From contig NW_020289980.1 of NCBI RefSeq assembly GCF_003144245.1, forward strand, positions 496,001 through 560,000: DNA of 64,000 nt. The letters run 5' to 3'. The position numbers and the translations under genes are program-made. The notes under the pieces were generated by a model, which had not been told where the DNA came from, did not search any database, and saw only the letters and a program-made list of their open reading frames with translations. The stretch comes from Jaminaea rosea (Eukaryota > Basidiomycota > Exobasidiomycetes > Microstromatales). Positions 49,934 through 61,600 of this stretch are shown here, one piece after another (within the stretch, counting starts at the first letter, position 1; every line of letters begins with the position of its first letter).

Positions 49934-51607
49934 CTATCTCACTTCAATCCCCAGGTCTCTCTTCATCCTTTCGACCACCCTTTCATGAACCTCATTGACT
50001 TCGGCGTTGGAAAGGCTGCGCTCCATGCTGCGGTAGTTGAGACGGTAGCAGCGCGACTCTCTTCCCGTCTTTGGGTGGACGAACGAGTCGATGAGGCTGA
50101 CAGATTCGACCAAAGAGCCATCCGATGCCGTTGTCGCCTCAACAGAGGAAGGTGAAGTCTCTTCTCGGATGAGCTCCATGAGGTCATTTTCGTGCCACGA
50201 CGTCTCTGGCGCTTGTGGCTTGCTTGATGATGAGGATACGGTGGGTGGACTGCTGCTTGTGGTCCAGAAGGAGACATCTTTGTAGCAAGGCGGGTATCGT
50301 GAGAAGGGCTCGAATGTGATGAGCTTTTCCCGCTTCTTGCTCAATCCCCCAGCTGATCCCTTGACATCGCCCCTCAGCTTCCCAACTTGACCCTCCTCGG
50401 CAACACGAAACTGTCTCAAGAACCTCTCATCCCTAGACCAAAAGAGCCTGATATCCGGAATACTGTAAAGGACCATGGCGATTCTCTCCAAGCCCAGTCC
50501 AAAAGCCCAGCCCAGCTTGCCTTTGCCCGCTTCCCCGGCACCATCAAGTGTACGCTGCATAACGACACCGCAGCCGAGAATCTCGAGCCAGGCGCCTCTG
50601 TACCATACCTCGACTTCGTAGCTGGGCGAGGTGAAAGGGAAGGTTGCGGGGATCCACCGGACTCGGAGAGGCTCGTCGGAGCCCGTGGATGAGGAAGCGG
50701 CATGACGCGGACCGAAGAGGGAGAGTGCTAAGCCGTTGAGTGTCCCCTTGAGGTGCCTCAGGCTCAGCTCCGCAGCTCGTAGCTTCGCGGGATCACCTTG
50801 ATGCGACGGCTGCCACCCGCCCGCCTCGTCGAGGCTTACTTTGTCCTCGATCTCGATGGATGCTTGTGCCAAGTCACGCTCCATGGCCTCGCACTCTTTC
50901 TCGACCTCGCCTCCCGGAGCGAATGCATCGCCCTTGTCCACCGACCATACTGAGGCCCCTTCCATCTGATGGAAGACGGGGTAATGACTCGCATCTATCT
51001 CATCTCGCCTGTAGACGTCGGCCGTCATGAGCCACTTATCCTTGCCGCTTGCAAAAGTGGCCACCTCGTGCGCACTGGTGTGGGTGCGGAGGCACGTCTC
51101 CTTGTTGAGATAGTAGGTATCCGATTTGGCTCGGCCTGGATGGTCGGCCGGGAAACCGAGGTCATCGAAGTTGAGCTTCGTCGTGACGACGGGCGAGGGT
51201 GGGAGGACAGGTTCGATTCCAGCAGGAGAGAGATGAGACTCAATGTGTGTGCGGAGTAGCTCAAGGGGATGATGTGGTGTGTATGGGAGGACGGGGGTGG
51301 GCGACAGCCGCGGGATGAGCGAAGGGGGAACATTGCTGTGCGAGTCGCGTGGGTAGCTTTGCTCCAAGATGGAGTAATGTGAGTCCGATGATGGTGATGA
51401 TGACAGCCATGCCGGCGAGGATGACAAGTGGCGGATGTGGCAGGACGCCATGCGCTGCGTCCCTCGTTGTGTCGTGGCCTCGCGATGGAGAGGGTAAGAA
51501 GCTCGGGAGGACGATGACGATGCAATACCTCTTCGAGCTGTCAAGATCGTTGGCCCTCTCTGTATGGCCTTGGCCCTGAGTAGTGAGCGGCCAGCAAGTG
51601 AAGCCAT
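49934..51607 (-). CDS. MSF1: Mitochondrial phenylalanyl-tRNA synthetase
   Basis: A single exon of 557 residues from ATG 51607. The N-terminus MASLAGRSLLRAKAIQRG is an Arg/Ser/Ala mitochondrial presequence; an upstream in-frame ATG (51763) adds a less suitable leader. The catalytic core shows HPLELLRTHIESHL, KLNFDDLGFPADHPGRAKSD, TYYLNKETCLRTHTSAHE, DVYRRDEIDASHYPVFHQMEG and GWAFGLGLERIAMVLYSIPDIRLFW, matching FARS2/Msf1. The C-terminal anticodon-binding domain (FSRYPPCYKDVSFWTT ... RSMERSLSNAEVNEVHERV) is complete. It charges mitochondrial tRNA-Phe as a monomer. An insert around CEAMERDLAQASIEIEDKVS with Ser/Thr-rich loops makes it longer than yeast Msf1. All family blocks are present, so it should be active. 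Confidence 0.93.
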   Translation of the reverse strand: MASLAGRSLLRAKAIQRGPTILTARRGIASSSSSRASYPLHREATTQRGTQRMASCHIRHLSSSPAWLSSSPSSDSHYSILEQSYPRDSHSNVPPSLIPRLSPTPVLPYTPHHPLELLRTHIESHLSPAGIEPVLPPSPVVTTKLNFDDLGFPADHPGRAKSDTYYLNKETCLRTHTSAHEVATFASGKDKWLMTADVYRRDEIDASHYPVFHQMEGASVWSVDKGDAFAPGGEVEKECEAMERDLAQASIEIEDKVSLDEAGGWQPSHQGDPAKLRAAELSLRHLKGTLNGLALSLFGPRHAASSSTGSDEPLRVRWIPATFPFTSPSYEVEVWYRGAWLEILGCGVVMQRTLDGAGEAGKGKLGWAFGLGLERIAMVLYSIPDIRLFWSRDERFLRQFRVAEEGQVGKLRGDVKGSAGGLSKKREKLITFEPFSRYPPCYKDVSFWTTSSSPPTVSSSSSKPQAPETSWHENDLMELIREETSPSSVEATTASDGSLVESVSLIDSFVHPKTGRESRCYRLNYRSMERSLSNAEVNEVHERVVERMKRDLGIEVR

Positions 51608-51862
51608 GATCGCCGACTCCTTTTGCTCTCTTGGCGAGAGTCGTGAGGAGAGGAGGAAAGAGTCAACGCTCAAAGTCAGGGCGGAATGAGAAGAAAATCG
51701 CCTCAATGGCGACGTCCGTGCGCACCCGGCGTCCACCCGTTCAGTCGTGCCCAAGTCCAGCATGGAGGATAGACTAGGGTAGATTCAGGTGGCTGTCGAC
51801 GTCCACAGCGATTATAATAGTACATGATTCTGGCAAGCTGCCTCACTCCTCGTTACTCTCAC

Positions 51863-54800
51863 TCAATCCTCACCGCCACCACCACCACCACCCGCTCCCC
51901 CTCCAATAGCCCTAAACCCGCCACTCCCGCTGCCGCTGCTCCCTCTCTGCGCATGCCCTGAGCCTCCCCCACTCGTTGGGCTCGTCGGAGTGCTCCCTCC
52001 TCCACCACCACTACCGATGGCACCAGCGGTGGCACCAGCCCCTCCAGTATGCCCAATCGACCCCGAGCTTCCCGAAGCTGTTCTTGCTGCGTGAGAGAAA
52101 GGCGACGCCCCAACCCCGCTACCAAAGATGCTCGTTGGGGATGGCGCGTGGCGCTGTTGGTAGAATTGATGAACCCCTCCAGGCTGCTGCGGACGAAGGG
52201 CAGAGGCGGTAGGGCTAACATTCATCGACCAGATATCATCTCCTCCTGCAGCAATAGGCGCGGTAGTGGAACCTCCGGCCATACTTGCTGACGAAGAAGG
52301 CAAGGGGGATATTCCAGACCCCAGGAGAGGGGAGGAGGCCTTTGTCCACGGTGAAGAGCTCACACCTGGACCGGCGGAGCTGCTGGAGTTGGATGGTTGC
52401 AGCAGATCATCTGCTGGTCCTCTTGCCCATGGTGAGGAAGACGAAGATGTCGAGGAGGGGAGGAAACGACTCGCCCCTGGAGCAACGCCGGCGGCACTGA
52501 ACTGCGGTGAGATCGCGCTCGCAGGTTGCGTAGGGTCGAAGGCGGCATCGTCGTCAAAGTCGAGAGGGCCAGAGGGCCGACGCGGGGGTATATGGTGATA
52601 TGGCTGCTGATGCAGGTGGTAGCCTCCGACGAGTGAAGGGTTGAGTGGACCAAGGGGCGCTGCAAAGGGCGAGTTGGTGTTTGCTACGCCGCCGGTAGGA
52701 CCAGCGATACCTCCGCCGGGGGGAACAACGCTTGATGGCGATTCCAAGCGGGGACCGTATCCGCCAACGCCAAAGTGGGGATGTGCAGCGGTAGGCGACT
52801 CGTTCGAGCCATGTGTGACTGAGTTCGGCCCGGAGGAGAGTCCTCCACTCCCTCCCCTTGCCGAAGAACCACCCATAGTGCGCGAATTCATGGCTGGCGA
52901 GAAGTCCGCCGAGGCGGATGGTCCAAATGGTCCGCCCGAAGCCCATGGCCCTGCTCCTCCCGTTGCATTTTTGGACATGATCGGTGAGGCGTGCGTCGAG
53001 GAGGACGACGGGATGAAGTCGCTTGAGGCCGGATTGAGGCCGGAAGGGGAGGGAGCCCCGCCTGTCCCGGTGGCGCTCGCAGCACCCGTGGTGAAGCCAG
53101 AGGAGAGGTAGGCGTTGTGATCAAGGAAGCCGGAGGCTCCTGCGCCGTATCCTGCTGCCGAGGGGTCTACACCGTAAACGCCAGCGGCCAGCTGCTGTTG
53201 CTGGTAGTTGGCGGCCGACCCAGCCGCACTCCCTCCTCCTCTGCCTCTGCGATGGAATGGATGGGGGCCCGAGGCATTGCGCCCGCCTTTTGCACCTCTA
53301 CCCCCTTGACCTCGCCCGCCTCGACCACCTCCTGCAGAGACGGAGCGATAGCCGCCCGGCGCTGCCATACCAGCGCCATTGCCAGGTGAAGGATGAAAGG
53401 GCGCAGCGTGCGAATCGAAGCCGCCTGATGGACCACGAGGCCATGGACCGATGGGCGCAGCATGGGCTGCAGGCAAGGGCGGAGTTGCCGAATTGTTGAT
53501 CCGGTTGCTCTCAGCTTGTAAGCGCGCAATCTCTCGCTCAAGCTCTGCCAACTTTCCAGTCTGCAACTTATCTACCTCGCCTTGCTTGCCAGCGAGGGCT
53601 TTGCCCACCCCAGCCAGCTCCTTCTCAGCCACGGCAGTCTTGTCTTCTTCCTGTTTGACTTGACAGTCATTCTGTGCCTCTAGCCCTTCGACTTCTCTTC
53701 TGCGCTCGTCCTCCTCTTTGCCCAATTCGCTAGCCTCCTCTTCCCATGTCGCCTGACCCTTGTCAACTTCGTCAGCTTCCAACCCAACATCCTTTGCAGA
53801 CTGATTTGCCTGCCTTATCGACTCCTGCAATGCGAGAACTTTCTGCTTGGATCGATGGTCTACAGAGCTCATACGATCTAGAGAACGCTTGATAGCCTCG
53901 ATCTCGTTGCGAAGGGCTTGCTCAGCGCGTGATGCGTCGCGGCGAGCTTGTCGGAGCTCTGTGGTGAGGCTGGTGCGTAGATTCGTGGCTGCGACGAGGG
54001 CTTGTTGGGAGGCATCATTGCCCACGGATGGTGATGAAGAGGTAGAAGCATTGCGATCGGCGGCAGTGTTGAGAGTGCCTGTAGGGGTAACTGCTCCGCT
54101 TGAATGGCCTTGCTCGGAAGAGTGGATGGCTGAGCCAGCGCCTTCGAGGGGCGAGGGCTGTGATGAGCTCCCGTTGCCTTCTTCTGGTACGGATGCCGTA
54201 GCGGCCGATGTGGAAAGGATGATAGCACGCTGCTTGCTGTCTGGTCCTCCAACGGACATCTCTACGTCATAGGCGCGGTTGGGCTCCAATCCATAGATGA
54301 CAATGATCGACTCATCAGACCCCTGATCGGCCATGACTACTTGCGACCAACAGGCTCCATTGACGGTGACCGAGACGCCAGAGTCGAAGATCTTGGAGAG
54401 AGCAGAGGCGGCGATGCGCGTGGCAGAGGTGGACGCATTCGTCATCTGTGGTGCTGAGCGAGCTTCTGGCAGGTCCTCATCCCGCTCAGAGGCGCTACCA
54501 TCAACTGCCGTTGCATCGTCGTCGTCCTCTTCGTCTCCATCTCCCTCGCCATCATCATCGTCTGCCTCGTCTTGTTCTGCATCTATGCCGTGAGCTTCGC
54601 CGTTGCTGCTCTGTTTTCCTCGCCGTGAGGGTAAATGCTTGCGAAGCTGGGAGATTGGGGGTGGTCTTAAGGACCAGCGCAGGGAGATGGAGACGGGCGA
54701 GACTTCTTGTACTTCTATCCTGAAAGGATGATGGGTGAGACCGATTGAAGATGATGGAGAAGCCGGTGGGCAAGTGGATGCTGAGAGAGGTTGCTGTTTC

Positions 54801-54925
54801 GCTGTTCTCGAGGTGCTTGGGGAGGAAGAAGATGATGACGATGCCATGTCGAGAGCGCTTCTCGACCCGCTAGCCACTGTCGATGTGGCAGCCGCAGCCT
54901 TTGAGGATTGGGACTGAGTAGGCAT
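51863..54925 (-). CDS. FN3-like, coiled-coil protein with Gly-rich tail
   Basis: A single exon of 1020 residues from ATG 54925. An N-terminal Ser-rich part leads to a likely fibronectin type III domain: FRIEVQEVSPVSISLRWSL at about 68-95, an acidic insert (105-150, almost all Asp/Glu), then VTVNGACWSQVVM and IIVIYGLEPNRAYDVEMSVGG at about 200-245. A coiled coil runs at about 315-490 (e.g. RRDASRAEQALRNEIEAIKRS; KELAGVGKALAGKQGEVDKL). The remaining ~530 residues are Gly/Ser/Pro/Asn-rich with GGRGGRGQGGRG patches, typical of RNA-binding or phase-separating tails, and are disordered. I do not recognise a named orthologue. The FN3 insertion is unusual. The gene is divergent from RPN1. Confidence 0.75.
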   Translation of the reverse strand: MPTQSQSSKAAAATSTVASGSRSALDMASSSSSSSPSTSRTAKQQPLSASTCPPASPSSSIGLTHHPFRIEVQEVSPVSISLRWSLRPPPISQLRKHLPSRRGKQSSNGEAHGIDAEQDEADDDDGEGDGDEEDDDDATAVDGSASERDEDLPEARSAPQMTNASTSATRIAASALSKIFDSGVSVTVNGACWSQVVMADQGSDESIIVIYGLEPNRAYDVEMSVGGPDSKQRAIILSTSAATASVPEEGNGSSSQPSPLEGAGSAIHSSEQGHSSGAVTPTGTLNTAADRNASTSSSPSVGNDASQQALVAATNLRTSLTTELRQARRDASRAEQALRNEIEAIKRSLDRMSSVDHRSKQKVLALQESIRQANQSAKDVGLEADEVDKGQATWEEEASELGKEEDERRREVEGLEAQNDCQVKQEEDKTAVAEKELAGVGKALAGKQGEVDKLQTGKLAELEREIARLQAESNRINNSATPPLPAAHAAPIGPWPRGPSGGFDSHAAPFHPSPGNGAGMAAPGGYRSVSAGGGRGGRGQGGRGAKGGRNASGPHPFHRRGRGGGSAAGSAANYQQQQLAAGVYGVDPSAAGYGAGASGFLDHNAYLSSGFTTGAASATGTGGAPSPSGLNPASSDFIPSSSSTHASPIMSKNATGGAGPWASGGPFGPSASADFSPAMNSRTMGGSSARGGSGGLSSGPNSVTHGSNESPTAAHPHFGVGGYGPRLESPSSVVPPGGGIAGPTGGVANTNSPFAAPLGPLNPSLVGGYHLHQQPYHHIPPRRPSGPLDFDDDAAFDPTQPASAISPQFSAAGVAPGASRFLPSSTSSSSSPWARGPADDLLQPSNSSSSAGPGVSSSPWTKASSPLLGSGISPLPSSSASMAGGSTTAPIAAGGDDIWSMNVSPTASALRPQQPGGVHQFYQQRHAPSPTSIFGSGVGASPFSHAARTASGSSGSIGHTGGAGATAGAIGSGGGGGSTPTSPTSGGGSGHAQRGSSGSGSGGFRAIGGGAGGGGGGGED

Positions 54926-55277
54926 GGCATGCCTCAGCCTAGTGATGTGGTAGGGGAGAACCAATCACCTCAACTGGCGGCCAATTGCACATTGAATCAT
55001 TCATTCGCCCTTTGGCAGGCTCCTCCCCTTCCGTCCCGTGCGGCTCCGTCTGGCCTTTGGTCTGTCGCGTGGCTGTGTGTGGCTCTCCACACTCCCAAGA
55101 CGACGAGGAGCGGGCTGAGGGGAGCTTGCGCGTCGTCGTCGACACTGGAACTCATTGACCTGAGCGTACTTCCAATCACTTGCATTTTGCGAGCCAAGAG
55201 ATAGACCACCACCGCCAACTTGCCTACTACCCTCTTCATCCTCTCTTCTCACCTGCCTCGACTCACGCTTCGCCCCG
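54926..55277. promoter_or_regulatory. Divergent promoter of the FN3-like gene and RPN1, with three CCAAT boxes
   Basis: 352 bases between opposed start codons. CCAAT occurs on the plus strand at 54961, 54981 and 55172. The first two lie close to the FN3-like ATG and the last about 100 bases before the RPN1 ATG, a sensible site for the Hap complex. No Rpn4/PACE-type GGTGGCAAA is seen. Confidence 0.4.
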
Positions 55278-58218
55278 ATGCCGCGAGGAGATGAAGATGC
55301 AGCGGCGCAACGCATCGTCGTGCCATCAGACGATCCAGTCGCAAAGAAGAAGAAGGACGACGATGTCGACGTCAAGGACAACAAGGACAAGGCAAACGGC
55401 CGCATAGGTAAAGATGGCAAGCCAATCAAGGAGGAGGAGATCAGCGAAGAGGACTTGCAACTCAAGAACGAGCTCGAAATGCTCGTCGAGAGGCTAGGCG
55501 AGGGAGACAAGAAGCTCTACAAGCCAGCCCTCGAGTCGTTGCGTACCTTGATCAGGACCAGCACTTCATCCATGACTTCTGTACCCAAGCCACTGAAATT
55601 CCTACGACCACACTACAATGACCTCAAGAAGACGCTCGAGTCTTGGCCCTCCCAATCTGTCCCCGCCGCAGACCAGTCTCTCTTCGCAGAGATCTTGTCC
55701 GTCTTGGCAATGACGTACGCCGACAATGGCAATAGAGAAACGCTCAAGTATCGTCTACAGGCGTCACATGTAGGTGGCAAACAGGCAGAGGACCCGGGAT
55801 TGTGGGGCAACGAGTATGTTCGCCACCTCGCGGCAGAGATTGGCGAGGAGTATAACGCTCGGGTCGACGATGACAAGGAGACGAGCGAGTTGGTGCAGCT
55901 TGGTCTGCTCCTTGTCCCCTTTTCGCTAAAGCACAACGCAGAGGCCGATGCAGTCGATCTGCTCCTTGAACTCGAGAGCATCGAAAAGCTGCCGCCATAC
56001 GTCGAGCAAGAGACATTTGCCAGAGTCTGCCTCTACATGGTTTCGTGAGTGCCCTGGCTCAGACGAAGCGGTAACTGTAGCTCCTGGACTGACCTCGTCT
56101 TACATTACTCTATCTCTCACCCCCGCCATCAGCTGCTCCAATCTCCTCGTACCGCCAGACGATGTCACCTTCCTCCGCACAGCCCATGAAATCTACCGCA
56201 AGCACAATCGCTTTTCCGAAGCTCTGGTCCTCGCCCTTCGCCTCGGGGATCGTGAGCTGATCCGCTCAGACTTCGAGGCCCCCCGCAATCCCGTCATGAA
56301 GAAGCAGCTTGCACTCCTCCTCGGTCGCCAGCAGGTGCCGATCGAGTGGCTCCAAGCCAGCGAAGACGAGCCGCTGCAAGATCAGGAGCTCATCGACTGC
56401 ATCTTCAACACCAAGCTCTCTGAGAACTTCATCCAATTTGGCAAAGAGCTCAGCGTCTACGAGCCTCGCAGCCTTGAGGACATCTACAAGAGCCATCTCG
56501 AGAGTGGACGACAGCTTCTTGGCCCCTCGGTGGACTCGGCGAGGGGCAATCTGGCCAGCGCCTTCGTCAATGCTTTCGTCAATGCCGGCTTTGGCAATGA
56601 CAAGTTGATGGTCGACGCCGAGGAGGGCAAGAGCTGGATCTGGAAGACCAAGGACCACGGACAACTGAGCGCTACAGGCAGCTTGGGCATGAGCTTGCTT
56701 TGGGACACCGAGGGTGGATTGGGACACATCGACAAGTACTCCTACTCGGACAATGAACACGTCCGCGCGGGTGCTCTCCTCGCATACGGCATCCTCCATG
56801 CCAGCGTCCGAACAGAAATGGATGCAGCACTCGCGCTTCTCTCGGAGCACGTCGAGTCCTCGAACCAGCAGGCCAAGATCTCCGCCATCGTTGGTCTCGG
56901 GATCGCCTATGCGGGATCACAGCGCGAGGACATCATGGCTCTCCTCATTGGGCCCATCGCAGACGAGACGGTCCCCATGGAGGTCGCCAGCATGGCCGCC
57001 CTCGCCCTTGGCTTCATCTTCGTTGGGTCCGCCCATGGAGAGATCACCCCGACGATTCTCCAATCAATGATGGAGCGGGAACCCTCTCACTTGGACCATC
57101 GTTCTGCCCGTTTCATGATCTTGGGACTTGCCCTGCTCTTCTTGCAGAAACAGGACGAGAGCGACGCCACGATTGAGACGCTCAAGGCCATCGAGCACCC
57201 CTTGGCGAAGCAGGCACAGGTGCTTGTTGACGCATGCTCGTATGCGGGCAATGGAGATGTGCTGAAGATTCAGCAGATGCTGCATCATTGTACAGAGCAT
57301 ATTGGAGTGGACGAGGACAAGAAGGACAAGAAGGAGGGAGAGGACGGAGCGGGCGCAGACGCAGCAGCGGGCGCAAACGGTGAGCAGGCCAACGCGGAAG
57401 AGAAGGATGCCACTCCATCAAGCGACACCTTCCAAGGCTTTGCGGTTCTAGGCATCGGGCTCATCGCCATGGGTGAGGAAGTAGGCGCAGAAATGGTCCT
57501 CCGCCACATGTCCCACCTCATGCACTACGGCGAGCCCGTGATCCGTCGCGCCGTCCCCCTCGCGTTGGCTCTCCTTCAACCCTCGAATCCGCAAATGGCT
57601 TTGCTCGACACCCTCTCGAAGTACTCTCACGATTCGGATCTCGATGTGGCTATCAACAGCATCTTTGCGCTGGGCATTGTGGCCGCAGGAACCAACAACG
57701 CGCGTGTGGGTCAGCTGCTTCGCGGACTCGCCTCGTATTACCACAAGGAGCCAGACACTCTCTTCGTGGTGCGCATCGCACAGGGTCTCGTAGGCATGGG
57801 CAAGGGCACGATCAACCTCAACCCTTTCCACTCCGACCGACAACTTATGTCGCGCACCTCCGTCGCTGGGCTGCTCGCCACCTTGATGGCCTTTACCGAT
57901 TCGCGCGGCACCATCCTCGACAAGGGCCACTGGATGCTCTACTTCCTTGCAAACGCAATGTGGCCCCGCTGGATCGTTACCGTCGACGAAGAGCTGAATA
58001 GACTTCCCGTCGCCGTGCGAGTGGGCAAGGCGGTGGACGTCGTAGGGCAGGCCGGGAAGCCGAGGACGATCAGTGGATTCCAGACGCATACCGCGCCTGT
58101 GAGGCTCGGAACCATTGAGCGGGCGGAGCTGGCTAGCGAGGAGTATCTGGCCTTTTCACATATCCTGGAGGGAATCGTCGTGCTGAGAAAGAATCCGGGG
58201 TACTCGAAGGAGGAGTGA
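55278..58218 (+). CDS. RPN1: 26S proteasome regulatory subunit Rpn1
   Basis: Two exons, 55278-56044 and 56133-58218, giving 950 residues; the intron splits a Ser codon (TC|C). A Lys/Asp-rich N-terminus is followed by EEDLQLKNELEMLVERLGEGD, TLIRTSTSSMTSVPKPLKFLRPH and EILSVLAMTYAD. After the splice come LRTAHEIYRKHNRFSEALVLALRLGD and then the PC (proteasome/cyclosome) repeats: GSLGMSLLWDTEGGL, LLAYGILHASV, AIVGLGIAYAGSQR, AALALGFIFVGSAHGE. A later pair is GFAVLGIGLIAMGEEVG and VAINSIFALGIVAAGTNNAR. The C-terminal toroid has SRTSVAGLLATLMAFTDSR and HWMLYFLANAMWPRW. Rpn1 binds ubiquitin-like domains of shuttle factors and the deubiquitinase Ubp6 in the 19S base. All repeats are intact and the length is that of the family. 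Confidence 0.96.
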
Positions 58219-58680
58219 GTCTGGAGAGAGAGGATAGGGATTAGGGACGAGATGAAGAGAGTAATGCATCATGATGACCGTAAACTCGAGCTTGAGGGCA
58301 GCAGATTGTGATGGCCGTCTCTCGTTGCAGGAGGGCACGCTTGGCGGAAGTAGAGGGGAGAAAAAAGATTTAATTGGCCCGCACTCGAGCAAAGAAGGAC
58401 GTACCCGCTGCTAGGGAAGCAACATTCTCAGCGCTGTGTAACGTCTGCTCAGGCAGGGTAGAAGCGACAGGTGATGAGATAACGACGATGAAGGTGGGAA
58501 TCGCTGATTGCGTTCGTGAAAAATCGATGGCTCTGTCGTGCCTTGGTATTCGCTGTGTGCGTGTGGGTGATGATGAAGGATGGTGATTATGATGATGTTG
58601 CTTCGTTCTGATGGTCGTCAAGGGTCTTCAATGCTGCCGCAGCTGGTTCGGCTCGGCCGCGAGCCGAGCGGATTTTTGTA
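58219..58680. other. Intergenic region between convergent genes
   Basis: 462 bases between the RPN1 stop and the stop of the coiled-coil gene; only short frames and no repeat or RNA gene. Confidence 0.4.
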
Positions 58681-61600
58681 TCACGACCACCAGCCATCGC
58701 TCGATTTGACTGCGCTCCTGCTCGTCATGGTGCTTGTGACACTCCCAGCACGAGATACCGGGCGCCTCATGCCGTTGCTGTTGTTGCTCGTGTCGCGCCC
58801 TCCGTTGTGGACGTTGGGCAAAACGAGATAGGACTGGAGTGGCGTGCGAGATGGCGTGTCGCTACGGTGCGAGCGATCCTTGCCAGCTTTCTCCGTGCGC
58901 GTTGGCACCTGCGTTTGATAGCTCCTCTTCGTTGGTGTAGCCATCGTATTTGTTGCGGGGAAATAGACCGAATTCTCGTCCGGGGACTTGGGACGGGCGC
59001 TGCCGTCATGACTGCTCAGCTGGCTGTCGCCGCTCTTCTCTCTTGGACGCATGCGCACGGCATAGCTGTCTGCGCTTTGCGTCAAGGGAGTAGAATGCTG
59101 CCAGTCGGCGCTGTCGTTGTTGATTACTTTGGGTGACCACATGCTCGACTCTGAGCCCGTGCGTGCGGAGGAGTCGAAGGAGTTGGACTCAACGCCGTGA
59201 TGCGAGAGCAACAGAGAGGCGTTGTAATTCCTGTTGCGCTCGCTTTGGCTTTCGAGCTCGAGTTGGTGCCTCAGCTCGGTCACCTCGTGCCTGCTGGCCG
59301 CCAGCTCTTGCTGTACGCCTGCCAGGACATCCTTGCCGACTACTCTGCCCTTCAGCCCTGTAAGTTCAGCCTCGAGTACAGCCGCAGCCTCGTGATAAGT
59401 CCTGTTCGTCTCAAGTAGCTCGGCCCTGCTCCTCTCCGACTGCCCCAGCCTCTCCTCGAGGACAACGCGCTCCTTCTCTCGGGCCTCGAGGTACGAAAGC
59501 TTGGCCAAAGCCTGACCCAGCTCCTTTGCTTGCCCCTGAGCTCCTTCGAGCCCCTTGCTAGTCTCCGAGAGGCGTTGTTGCAATTCGACGGCCTTCTGCT
59601 TCTGCATGGCAGATACGCTGCGGAGATTCTGCACTTGCTCGTCCGTCTCACGGAGGCGCTTGGTGAGGGCTGAAATTCCCCCCTCTGAACGATGCGCCCG
59701 TTCTAGCGTAGCTTGGTGCTCGATACGTGATCCGTTCTGCTGCTCTTCAAAGGTGCGAGTACGCTCGGCTGCCTCATGACGCAAACGAGTCGTCTCTTCC
59801 TCCGCCTTGCGAAGGCGTTCCTCGAGCGAGGTCTTGGCCAGGACCGCACTCTCACGTTCTCTGCTACGCTCGTCGCGCGCATTTTTGAGGTCTTGGTCCA
59901 GACGATCGAGTTGAGCCTGGAGTGACGACACCTGCTGCTGCTTGCTCTCTGCAAGCTGAGCCAGCTTGCTCTCGGCCTCGACAGCTCTGGTCTCGGCTGC
60001 CACGATGCGCTCCAAAGCCTCCTCTGCTCGAGACTTGTGTTGCTCCTTTTCTGTGTCGGCACGAGTACAGAACTGCTCAAGCCGTGCGACTTCGATCTTG
60101 AGAGCCTTAGTGTAGCTGTGAGCTGCTACGAGATCTGCGTTAGCCACTTCAAGAGACGTCTTGTTGGCCTCGCTCTGCTCGCGCAATTCTTCGAGTTCCG
60201 ACTTATCCCAAGATTCCTCATCAGGCGCACCCTTTGCTGTCTTCTCAGCCTCGATCCGAGCGTGTAGCTGGTCGAGCTTGGCGGAAAGCTCCTGTAGACC
60301 GTCGCCTCGGGCATTGAGCAAAATGTCGAGCTTGGCGTTCAATGCGGCGGGAAGCTCCGAGATGCCCGCAGCGACGTCTCTGTGCTTCTCAAGCAGCTGG
60401 TGGGCGATGGAGCGCACGCTGTCTTGCTCTGCGATGATGGGCTCCAGCAGGGCAATCATTGGGCTGATGTCAGGAGATTGCTGCTTCTGTACGGCTTTGC
60501 TGAGCTTTTGAACCAGGTCTTCCTGGTCTGGCGGCCTGTTGAGAGCATTGCGCAGCAGAGGCTCGATCTTGTCAAAGACCTGAGTGGGCACACTCTCTGC
60601 GTGCGTAGCATTCATTTTATCGCCGTCGTCTGCGCTCTTTGTGATGAGCAGCGTGACCCTCTCTGCTACGCGCGCGGCAAGTGCATCGATGTCAAGGCCA
60701 GCTCCCTCTGTGCTTGCCTCTTTCTGCTTTACGAGAGGCTCCAGGTGAGGCAGGATGCCATTAACCAGCGCAACCTGCATGCGATCGCCCACGCCATCCT
60801 TGATATCTGCCAGTGTCCTATCCAAGCCCTCGAACCGGGTCTCGAACCCATCGAGGACCTTGGCTGCGACTGCGTCAGGCTGTGGGAAATTGGCGGCGCC
60901 GTCAGACCTAGACGTGATGTCGGCAATGGCGGCCGAGACAGCGTCAGTGACCTGCTTGACATTGGCCCGCATCAGCGACGCAACATCCTCAAGTGTGGCT
61001 GCCGCATCCTGCTGCTGCGGACCAAGTGCCATGATCAGACGTTCCTGCAGCTGGATCAGCTTGGTGTCGAGGATGTTGCTGATGTGCTTGGCCGCCTGCT
61101 GCTCGTCGTTCGGTGCGTGTGAACCCGTGACTATTTGCTGTTGGGCTCGCTGCTGCTTGAGATGCTCTTGCATCGTCGCATCAATTGTCTCTTGTATCCT
61201 GCGAACGAGCGCAGCCTTCTCTCCTTCTTCAATTCTGAGCACAGTGGATTGAGTTGGCATGGCGCTCGCCGCAGCAGGTCTAGCCTGGCCGGCCCTCGTG
61301 ATTTCATCGAGAATGCGGTCCCCCCACGCATCGAAGACCTCGCTCAGCCGGCCAGCAACATCCTCCACAAAGTCAGAGAGAGACTCTTCGTCGTCCCCGT
61401 TACCATCGAAGGCAGGCGGAATGAACCGCGGCGAGTGAGCACCTGCCGATGAGGAAGAACGGCGCATCCTGCAATAACTTGCTCGACGGACGATGCCGCG
61501 GGGCACCCCGAGCGAAGGAGAGCGCATCGCGGGCCAACCAGCAGGCTTGGGTGACGCCGGCGGAGGGTAGTCGACGGCAGCATCGCCTGGCGGTCTGCGG

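Noticed and set aside
51205-51222. ggttcgattcc, resembling a tRNA B box
   Set aside because: It lies within the Phe-tRNA synthetase coding region and no cloverleaf or A box can be built around it.
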